27,899 nt of DNA, from contig QANT01007337.1 of the NCBI GenBank assembly GCA_003254885.1, positions 1 through 27,899 on the forward strand, read 5' to 3'. The notes below the pieces were generated by a model. It saw only the letters and a program-made list of their open reading frames with translations. It ran no database searches and was not told where the DNA came from. Below, piece after piece: positions 11,496 through 21,800 of this stretch (position 1 is the stretch's first letter; each line of letters opens with the position of its first letter). The position numbers and the translations under genes were made by a program. The stretch comes from Purshia tridentata. Taxonomy: Eukaryota > Streptophyta > Magnoliopsida > Rosales > Rosaceae.

Positions 11496-13616
11496 ATGAC
11501 GACTTGGAGGCTATATTCCCGCCTTTCCTTCAGTTCTCTTTGCAAACTCCCAAAACACCAAGTGCAGCCTTCACTTCCTTCAAGGTTCAGAGTCCTTTTA
11601 TCCCCATTTTTGCTATGATATTTAGATTATAAATTGTTGGTGCCAAAGCCTCGCCTATCAAATTCTGATGTACCCATTTTTGTATTTCTTCTTTTAGATT
11701 AGGAAATCTGTGCGGTTCTGCTGTAAGCACCTCAACAAGTGATATTAGCTATGGGTTTTGTCCAAATTTTCAAGGTAAGCTTCCATTTCTTCAATTTCTC
11801 AACTAATAATATGTGTGTGTTTGTGCAGTTTGTTTACATATGGGTTGTGTGTGTAATATATATTTACAATAAAGTTGTCATTTTTTTTTTCCTTCTTTTC
11901 TTCTTAAAGGATTTGTGGTTAGCATGCTGTTGGAAGTATGTTATGTAGTCTATGTACTTGTTAAAACTCCTTATAGAAGACACTAGTTTATTGTATAGAA
12001 CTGTTCCATTCCCATTTCATCTTCTTTGTATGAACTTCTGTCATCCAAAAAGAAAAAAAGATTACTGGATCTATAATTGATCTTTCACTGGGCTTCCTTG
12101 GGTTTGCACTTTGGAGTGGTATGGTTGACATGTTTGTCATTATGGAGCTCTTATTGAAAACCTTTACCCTGAGGACTCGTTCCATTTGCCGAAATTACAA
12201 GGAAACAGTGAAAAGATGTAAAAACAAGATTTTTGGTTTCCAATTCTTGTCCTATGGCATTTTAGATTTATTTGTTTTTTCTTATGGTGGTTCCAGTTAA
12301 ATTAGAATTGTTTTAAAGAGATAATAGCTTCTTGAACTTTGGATTTTTTGGCTTGGTTGATTTAAACTATTGTAGGAACGACTTGAGTTCACTGTTACAA
12401 TAGAAGCTAACTTTTTGGTCCTCTGTCAAATTAGATAAACATGATGCATTATGGATATAGCGAAAATTTTCAAGTAAGGATGCCGACACAGTGTTGACAT
12501 GAGGTAGACAATGTGTCGACACACATGATGTGCTACAACAAGTTTTGGAATTTTGAGTCTACCCACTGTCTACCCCATATCAACACTGTGTCGGCTTTTG
12601 CAAATTTTGTAAAAATGCAGATGTCCTTACTAGAGAAGGACTGATGGATATAGTTCAAATTATATGATGGGATTTTCTTGCACGTTCATTGCTGCAGCAG
12701 ACGTATAGCTTTCATTTTACAAAAGAGAAAAAAGAAAAAAAGACACAGCTTTGCAATATATGTGTTTTCTCTTTTTGTTTTGTGCATCAGTTACCTGTAT
12801 GACTTTATTGAATATGTTGCAGCTTCACGATCATACGCTCGTGGCAGTCATAAATATTATGATCTCTTTGGCAATGGAAAACCTGGTGACAAGGAATTCA
12901 GGAAAGCCTGGAACAAAGAGATTGATGAAGATGCTTCTTTATGGACAGGAAGTGAAGACGAAAATGACAATGAAAAAGATGAAAAGAGTCATCTTGAAGA
13001 AGAGATCCGAAAAGTAAGACAGAAGGCGAAGGAGCAGTCTGACCTGATTGATGCTGATGACAGTGATGAGTTGAGAAGTGTTTGGTCTGGAAGTGATGAG
13101 GAGAAGTCTCTGTGGACTGGTAGTGAAGGTGATGACGACGACGATATTCCTACTGAAGCTTACCCAAATGAAAGTAGTGATAAATATATAGACAAACTGT
13201 TTGAGTTTGAGGAAACCTCAAAGTATCGAACTATTTCAGAAATGCTGAAAGCTGAGCAGGAACCAGAGGAGTTGTCCCCGGGAAAGCAAGCTAGGAAAGT
13301 TGCAGTTGAGAATGCCTTGAAAAAGTTGAAGAAAGGGCCAGACGGGAGATACATCAATGTTTGGGAGGTCATGAGTGACTTGGACATTCTAATAGGAGCA
13401 TTTGAAAATATAGTTTCAGGACCGGAATATGCAGAGCTTAGACAAGGAGGGCCAAAGAAATTAAACATGCAGTTCTTCAAGGATATACAAGCACGTATGA
13501 GAGATCCAAATTATAAGTTCTCACATGAATTAAAGTTGAAACCAAAGAGCAAACTAGTTCCTAGAAAGAAATGGCAAAAGGCACAGTCTAGACGGAGGAA
13601 AGCACAAAAGCGCTAA
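11496..13616 (+). CDS. Predicted mitochondrial acidic/basic protein of unknown function (319 aa, 3 exons)
   Basis: Exons 11496-11584, 11698-11774 and 12823-13616 join in frame (960 nt with stop) through GT-AG introns. The N-terminus, starting MTTWRLYSRLSFSSLCKLPK, is rich in Arg, Ser and Leu with no acidic residue in the first 40, typical of a mitochondrial presequence. A conserved-looking block YYDLFGNGKPGDKEF (67-81) follows. Next comes an acidic stretch (about 88-165) holding three copies of [LV]W[TS]GS[ED], at 95-100, 142-147 and 152-157. A helical region follows, including SDLDILIGAFENIVSG. The C-terminus is strongly basic (KSKLVPRKKWQKAQSRRRKA). I do not recognise the family with confidence. 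The basic tail, the presequence and the shared promoter with FMT would fit a mitochondrial ribosome or RNA-associated protein, but that is inference. A longer frame runs open upstream of exon 3 through intron sequence; I rejected it because the three-exon model supplies a presequence. Confidence 0.8.
12473..12631. mobile_element. Foldback MITE-like element in intron 2 of the 319-aa protein gene
   Basis: The ends are AGTAAGGA (12473-12480) and TCCTTACT (12624-12631). Inner arms at 12482-12513 and 12564-12595 pair over 32 nt with a few mismatches; the left arm begins GCCGACACAGTGTTGACATG. The element is 159 bp with no coding capacity. Target-site duplication was not resolved and the superfamily is unassigned. 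Confidence 0.75.
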
Positions 13617-14020
13617 GTTTATCCTTTTCCTCACATTTTTCTCTTTCTTTTTACAATCTGTCAAAACTTGAAAGACGTAACATGCATATTGTCAAATTTT
13701 GGAGCTATGTATATGTCTGAATGCTGTGTACTATTCGTTATCAATTTTGGGTTACCATCCAATTATGTAAGTGGTCGGGTTCCACACAGGCGTTTGCAAT
13801 GTGATTTAGGTTAATTTTGCTTTTGGAGGATGCTATAAAGTCCAACTTTTTCCCTCAGTGCTCATGGACCACAAAATTTAAGCTAAATAATAAGTGGGAA
13901 TTTATGACACTTTTAACACTTTTCTGAAAATCCAGGTTTTTTTGTTTTTGTTTTTGGGCCAGAGCTAGTTACAAATAAATCACTAAATATTTTCATGTTT
14001 ACATATTACTCAATCCACCT
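13617..14020. other. 3' flank of the 319-aa protein gene, no gene seen
   Basis: This holds the 3' UTR and downstream AT-rich sequence. No canonical AATAAA lies close to the stop; the nearest similar motif is AATAAT near 13887. No ORF, RNA gene or clear repeat was recognised. Confidence 0.5.
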
Positions 14021-14024
14021 TAGT

Positions 14025-14518
14025 GTTGAACTTCAATACGAGCGACACGAACCGTAAGTTGTTGGATCATCTTTTTGATCTCTTCTATGTCATCATTAGA
14101 GTTGTTACAAGCCTCCATTTGGATACCTCCCTAACCACGCATGTTGCCAGCCATGGAGTTCACTACTTGAACTTTACCAGATACCAACCGTGCTCTAATA
14201 CCAAATGATGGGGATCAAATTTCGAACATAGCCACCAACTCAGAGAATTCGACACAATAATAAAGGATAAGGCACTCTTGTTTGCGGCTAAAATAGTTGT
14301 TGTATTTATTTAATTATTCATCAAAAACTAAACAAAATCATCACAAAACTTGACTTAAATAGCGTAAGATTCATTGCAATAAAAGAAAATAATAAAACGA
14401 AAGATTACAATAATCCTAATTAAGAAAATAATAATTAAAAGTTGACTTTAGTAAGGGTTTGATTTGGGCCTTTTTGGGCTATTTTGAATCTTGATGAGGC
14501 TCCTGTGCTCCTACATCA
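14025..14518 (-). mobile_element. Truncated LTR retrotransposon: LTR, primer-binding site and start of gag
   Basis: On the minus strand an LTR runs from 14518 to 14206 (313 bp). It starts TGATG and ends CATCA, a 5-bp terminal inverted repeat. Immediately after it comes TTGGTATTAGAGC, which matches the initiator tRNA-Met primer-binding site TGGTATCAGAGC with one mismatch. A short leader follows, then a gag-like start (MEACNNSNDDIEEIKKMIQQ, then LTVRVARIE) that soon meets a stop. No polyprotein, reverse transcriptase or second LTR is present, so this is a 5'-end remnant. The coiled-coil-like gag start suggests Ty3/gypsy, with moderate certainty. Confidence 0.8.
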
Positions 14519-15339
14519 TCTATGATTGTTCTGCACTAGTGAATTTGTGCGAGTACAAATTGATCTGGCTTGGCATTCTCTGTGGAAAGCTATGTACTCC
14601 CACAACTCTGAAGCACCTTGCATAACCCTATCATGCATGGGTTCAGTATTGTGAAGTTCTATTCACCTAAAATATCATCTAAAACTAAATATAAGTACTC
14701 TCTATCAAGCCTTTTCGCCTCTTTTGTAATTTGGGTATCATATTGGTTTGGTTTTTTTAAAATTTTGGTGATTTTCATCCATTAATGCTTTAGTAAAATA
14801 ATGAAATGCAAAAACTACCAACAATTCATGTAATATAATTGATTAACTAGGCCAACAATCCTTATTCTTAATTATCAGGTTATGTATGATTGACCTTTTT
14901 TTATATGTATTCCATGCATTAGCGATTTTACACTCGGTGCAACTCATGGTTATCAAGTCGACTTCACGCTGCAGTGCGGGGGTATTTTGGGCACGAAATG
15001 GGCAAAAGACTGAATTTGTAGAGTTTTTGCAGGAGAATTATTTTTGTAAGTTCCACATTAAAAGAGGTCAAATCAGGTTGAAGCCCAAATTTAAATCCAC
15101 ATACCAAATGTGAAAGTATTTATTAGAGAAGGTGACTAATGATTTAAGAGGCAAAAATATACTTCAAATGGTTTTGAAATTCCTTGTAAAATTAATGGAA
15201 TTCGTCGTCCTTAATGGTTGCAAAATTGCTAAAACAAAATGGCGAGGCTACAGAGAGAAGAATAGAACAGTCCAAAATATGGTTCACAATGTTGAAAAGT
15301 TGCCCCAAGACTTGTGGGACTAAACTATCTCTTGTACAG
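14519..15339. other. Intergenic stretch, no gene seen
   Basis: Short open frames occur on the plus strand (for example 14886-15113 and 15132-15323) but none resembles a known protein or shows splice structure. The sequence is probably old repetitive DNA. Confidence 0.4.
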
Positions 15340-15345
15340 TTTATT
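15340..15345 (-). terminator. SOS4: Candidate poly(A) signal of SOS4
   Basis: AATAAA on the minus strand about 200 nt after the SOS4 stop codon (15543-15545). It is the first canonical signal in the 3' flank, so a 3' UTR of roughly 220-230 nt is plausible. Confidence 0.5.
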
Positions 15346-15542
15346 TGTCAAATTGGTGCCCCACCAAAAGTGTCGAAAGTGTCTCTCACTTGACTATATC
15401 TGGAACCCTTCTTCCATGTATATATATTTCCATAAAAATGAAGTGTCTCTGACTTTCATGGGCATAACTGCATAAGCATTGGGTAACTAGCAGTTTCAAA
15501 TGATCAATGGTACATATTCCAACATCAATATACACCACCCAT

Positions 15543-18500
15543 TTAGGTGTATCTTTCGGCTCTGAATTTAATTTGTGGGTTACGAATGTCATCCTGGCTT
15601 TGAATTAATCGAATTTCTAAGCTGCTTGACTGGGGATCGTGGCCGGCACGTTCATAGTCATTCATTGTCCTCTGTAGAAGGGCCTGTAAGTATTGTAACA
15701 CATAATCAGTCAATCATGGTCCAAGTAAGGGGATCCAGGGTTCCGGTGACAAGGGACATCTGTGAGAGAGTATATTCAAGTAACAGTTATACGGGCAGTA
15801 CTTCAGGATTGTATTAACTATTAACTGGCAGGGCCTACAACAATCACTGAGGCTATTCTATTCTATTCGTATTTACTCCAAGAGGTGTCTATTTCTATAT
15901 CTTATCAGGCATTTCACAGAAAATCATCTCATGCATATGTCATGTGTAACACAACTCCTAGAAACAGATGTGCGCCACATCATTTATTAAAACAATTCTG
16001 TAAGGCCTTGTTTGATGCCTAGAATTGGATTGGATATGATAAATTGCTAGTTTTATGTGTATTTAAGGAAAAAAGGGCTAATCCATCTCCTTTCCATTTT
16101 CTTCCTTCAAGTTGGAAGACACCCTTCATCTTCTTCCTAAAAATACACATGAATTGAGCCATTATCCAATCCAATCCAATTTTAGGCATCAAATCATAAG
16201 AATAGTTCTATAGGTATATCATTACTCTTTTTTCACACAATACTATTCAAACAATTGTATTCGAAGATGGTGTACCATGTTAATGCAGTTATGCTCTAAA
16301 TATTGATATCTTTTGAGTGTCATAAACAATTCATCATGTCCAAACTTGGTGCTTGTATCTAATTTCTTGTGTGCTTTTCAATTTTATTTATTTATTTATC
16401 TCTTGATAGATAGTGCCTCTGTATGGTTTGTACTCCTACTTAGTCGAAGGTAAGAATACTTTACATAATTCGAAATACTTCTTTATGACACAAGTAACTC
16501 TAGGAAATAACCAAAGAAAAGAAATACCTGCAAGGATGATACAGCAAGCTCGGCTGCCTTGTCTAGGTTGTCAGGATATTTCTGGGTAGCACAAAGAACA
16601 ATTATTGATAGATATAAAAACTATATTGGAAAGGACTCAGGAGTTGAACCAAAGCCAAATACAGTTTAGTGGAATTACATTGCTCCACCCAAGTAGAAGT
16701 GCAGTTGTAAGATCTCCTGTTCCCTGCAAGTGCATGCACAGATTTGTTAATCTACAGGATCTTATGAAGGAAACGTAATAACAAATAAGTGTACTACAAA
16801 GTTGAAAAATACATTTACTTTTACCATAAACTATAAATGGACAGGATCAACTGATACCAGCATATATATGATTCCTTTTAGTTAATCCAATTGTTCAAAT
16901 TAATGCTCTAATCATGCCCACCATGCAGGTCGAATTTCTTGTCAATCCAATATCTCTAACCATTGCATCTATGCAGTATTTCAATGTGTATATATTATTA
17001 TATTATGAATGTACCCTTCATGGAAATGATTGCCTATCAGAAAGTTGGCGAGCGTTGTGTGCATTACAGCATAAAATCCAATGGTTGGATTAGTAAATAA
17101 GGCATCTTATAAAAAGCAAAATTTCGGAGTTTTACACCAGTGTCCACTGAACTTACCCAAGGTCCCCAACTACATATACAAACCTATTCAATCAGCACAC
17201 TTGAGTCATCTATCCCATAAGGGAAATATACCCATAATGAAGCATGCATCAAGAAGGAAGCCCTTTTGTCTAGTTAATTGACCACAAAGAAATTAATTTT
17301 CCCTCCCCATCTATTTCTCTCCAAGTCAAACCCAACAAATTTTGAGTTAAAAATGCAAACCAAAATACAGTTTGGAAATGGGCACTACCTATCTGATTTG
17401 TAGCCGGTAAAATAAGGAGATATTTTTAATTTTTTTAAGAGGGTCTAGTGTTCTACTAGAATTTCAAAAAACAATATCCTCTAAAAATGAAGAGAAATAT
17501 TTTGCTCACCACCACCTTTTTGTGGTGAGCAAAATAGCACTCAAAAATGAAGTATAAAAAAACTTTTTTCTTGAAATGGGATGTCATACAGGTGCCCACT
17601 AATCAAGTAGGTGCATGGGTATTGAAATGAAAGAAAGGAGACAGTAACATTGAACTGACTGCATATCATCCAATCAGGCAATTATTAAGAAGTCATACTG
17701 AAAAAATCATGGATCAGAAAACAAGGATAACAGTGCAGGGGTATGTTCCAATTATCACACCTTGACAAATGGTTCAAAGAAATAAACAGAAAATTTGAGA
17801 GAGAATTAACTAAAAATGCAGCATTCTAATATCAGTTCATCATATAGTATTCAACAATACAGTGTAAAAGACATTCCTCGTATGCCTTTGATGTGCTATG
17901 ATAACTATTTTATATGCATAAAGCATTGCAGATGAAAAATTAATACGAAAAATTTCATACCGTGAAATACGCAGGAATTTTAGGAATCACAATCTTGAAT
18001 TGCTCAGGAGACAGACCCTATCACATCATCAGTTTAGTGAAAAAGTGAAACTTTACCAATGAAAAGTAAGAATGTCCACATTTGACAACAATGACATAAC
18101 TGAAGAAAAAATGTGCGAGTATATTCAGAAGAAACACAAACTCTATGTAGTTTAACAACACAAACCGTACCCTAAATATAATAATAGTTAAAAATCATTT
18201 GATTATGAAATAATCATTAAGGGTTTTTTCTTTTGGATGGAAGCAGTAAATCTTCACTTAAAAGTAAGCACAACAAACAAACATTAGCTTAAGTCAACCA
18301 TACAATAATTACAGTTTCAGCAGATGATGCAGAAATTGCATAAAACTAAGATATAGGTTTCAGTAAAAAAGAAAGATATTATTCTCAAATAAGTAGAACT
18401 TGTGGTTGTGACTGCCTACTCTAACCATTTTTTCTATGTATGCACAACATACTTACGACCTGAAAATCACCCTAAGAAGATCTTTAGCTAATTTTGGAAC

Positions 18501-18800
18501 TTTGATTTCAAATATAATCTAAATTGTGATTTATGAAATTTGTCTAACAGTAACAGATAATGATGAGAGACACAAAATTGGTTTATAAAGAGAATTTTTA
18601 TTATTAGAATACATTTTTTTAACAGTTCAATGACCAAGTTTTACCCCAAAGTAAAAAATCCCAAACCTGAACTATAATTTCATTTGTAGAGGCAAACTCA
18701 CCTTTTCCTTTTGATGACTACCAATTAGAAGAAGATTACCATCTATATTTATGCTTGTAATAATAACCTGCAATAGATCATATCTTCAAATTACACCATG

Positions 18801-18836
<36 letters not shown>

Positions 18837-21800
18837 TGTCAGACAGACAATAGAAGTGCATAAACAAGTTTCCACATGTACAATTAGCTAGTATTGTATT
18901 TGAGAAATTTTCCTTTTGGTGCTGCCAACTAGAAGTTTACCATCTATATTTATGCTTGTAATCACAACCTGTGATATGTCAAGTTTACACATTATACTAT
19001 GAAATTGAGTGAGAGAGAGAGAGAGAGAGAGAGAGGCAGATGTAACATTAAATAGAAGTGCACAACAAGTTTCCACATCAACAAGAAACTGTGGAAATCA
19101 CTTTCTTTCTTAAGAAATTTTAACTTTCCCCCAAATTTGACTTCTTATGAATTTGATTTAAATAACTGAAAAAGTACTCTATATGAATCAGACTAAACGA
19201 AAAATTTGGGATGTCTTGGACACCTCATCTTCTACTCATGGAATGGTTTCCCATTTTCTCATGGCTTTAAGTGTCTCTTTGTAATTTTCAACTACACTAA
19301 GTAAATCAAGAAATCCCTCGTGAAGAAAGCGATTGAAAATCAAATTAAACTCGTCACTAGAATATCCCTGGCTCGATACACCTTGCTCACTATGGGCTTC
19401 TTGGCTTTCAAGTCGCAAAGTAAGTTACTCAACTTGTGTTTGAAGCAGCCCGCAAGGCGAGTCGTAGAGTTGAAGTGTAAGCCTTTCGAGACAAATTATT
19501 ATAAATAAAAAAATGTAAGTTATATAAAATACAGTGCACATCAATAAAGCTAGAAACAGAGCTGATAATAAGTTTGGCCAATTGATCTAACAGTCTGGTT
19601 ATACGTTGCTCCATTCTTATATAAAGATCCGACATTTATAGATATAATTCCCATAAAACTACCACTAGATTGAACACTAGTGAGTTCATATCTGGTAATA
19701 AGTTTGGCCAATAGATCAAAGTGGGTAGCTCTAGTAGACCCATTGATCATTGAACAAATTGGGTGGGTAGGTCAACAGACTAGAAAAAGATGGAAAAGAC
19801 AAAGAAGAAGCTACAAAAACAGAGGGAAAGAAGCGTTGTACATTGGGAACGAAGGGGAAGAAGGGGCAGCTGGTTGGGTTAAATGAAATCCTAATTTGGG
19901 CTGGCTATCGGCCTATTGGGTGGGAGGAGAAGGAGTTGGCTAGGCATGAAACCCACAGTTCCATTTAAACAGAGACACAAAAGAGACAAAACAACATTGT
20001 TTTGTCTGAAATTTTTCTATTAAAAAAAAAAAAAGGCTCATCGTTTACGCCTCAGACCAGATTGCAGCACCTCTGCATCAAAACGGGTATTTTGCTAAGC
20101 AGAGCTCTGCCTGAGGCGACCTGCCTCCGCCTCACCTGAAGGCGCGCCTTTTAAAACACTGGTTCGAAGTATTTGAAGTTCTTCATCTCTTTCGCCTCTT
20201 AATTCTTCCATCATATGGTTTCGATGCGTTCCTTTACCTCATTTTGCAGCCATGAATATGATTCAATGGAGTTTGAGCATAGTTCAAGCTCTGATAGCAA
20301 ATGATGTGGGGATAAGGTTAGCACACTTAACAAAGAAAAGGAGGGAACTGAGAAGAAAACCTTTCAATAGGGAAAGTTCGTATTATCTTAATGATGCTTG
20401 CCATCCCCACTTAACCCCTATTTATATTTCAACCGGGGAATTCTAGAGACCTCCTTTATCAACTAACATAAAAACTAGCTTGGAACTAAAAGACTTACAA
20501 TATCAACTAACCTAATGACATGAATCAGCTTTGAAATACCAAAGGTACCCATGCATGAGTCCACCATTGTGAATCCGAATTAATGCTCTGCTGCCTCTGC
20601 ATCAGTATATTAGCCAGAGATTGAAGATAAAAATCCTCTTGTTCTGGCAGCAAGGCCTACAGTAACAGACCATTTGCAGTGCCATTTATTTTTTATTTTC
20701 TTTTATCTCTGTGCAAATAAATAGAATTCACTTAACCAATTTGAAACACATATTACTATACATTGACTCACCATTCATACAAATATTCAACTAGATCCCA
20801 CAATTCCCTAATAAAAACGTAACCAATGATAGTTTTTCAGGATATAGAGAATTGGGAGAAAAATAAACAAGACCAGAACAAATCTGTCATATAAAAGAAG
20901 TGAAAGCTTTATTACTGAATAGTAACAGTATTAAAAACATTCTAAAAAGGAAAAAAAGTGAAAGAATTTCAGGACTTGTCCAGTGAAATATTAAACAAAA
21001 TAAAAACTTTTAAATAATAGTACCATTGATGGTCCAGCAGAATGAAGAATGTTACAAGCTTCACGACCATCTTTTTCAGACTCAATCCTGTTACAGCAAA
21101 TATATATCACATCATTCATAAATAGGACTCAAAATAAAGGTTTTACTGGTATAAAGTTTCATTTATTGGCTAAATGGGGAACAAACAAATGCAGCCTGAG
21201 CAAAACATTGTTTTTTCCTTATTGTAATCTAGTTTATATGTTAAACTTAATTCCACTCAGTATTTGCAATATGAACAGAAAAGAAAACCAGATGTTACTT
21301 AACTACAAGGAGCAATGTTCTATTTACCTACTATATATTGTGGTATCAGAAACTACCTCAAGTTAGTCAACAGTTCTGCTTCAAATTGGTTGGGAGTCAA
21401 CATTGAAGCCACTGGGACGACCTTATAAAATGTGCATTGCCAGAAAATAGCCATTGAAACAATTTCATTATCAAGCCATTACAACAAAGTCATAATCAAG
21501 TTATAACTTATAACTTTTGTAACAGGAACCAATTACAGAAATGGGAAAAAATTGAATATTAAATCCTTAGGAAAGTTATTTAATATACTGATTTGACAAA
21601 AATAAAACACAAAATTACAGATATTGGTTTGATATTAATTAAGTTTGAGCAGTTGTCAGCTACTAACATCCAAATAATTACAAATTCCTATCTAACCTTA
21701 TATATGCTTCCTATGCATATGTATTGTTTACCTTCTCTCGATATACTGATATCAGCTCTGAAGGCACATAGAGCTTTCCTTCATCACCCATCACTGGATC

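Larger units (their letters stand above)
18702..19080 (-). repeat. Tandem duplication containing SOS4 exon 8 and its CT-rich upstream tract
   Basis: Unit A (about 18700-18885) contains the working exon 8 (18702-18767). Unit B (about 18900-19080) repeats the exon, the acceptor, the GA microsatellite and a following block like atagaagtgca...caagtttccacat. On the transcript B lies upstream of A. The similarity is clear by eye, with scattered substitutions and small indels. Confidence 0.9.

Noticed and set aside
12678..12822. Single-exon reading of the 319-aa gene with an upstream extension (312 aa)
   Set aside because: The upstream part is intron-like and ends in a good acceptor (tatgttgcag) at 12822. 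Two upstream exons fit in frame and supply a presequence.
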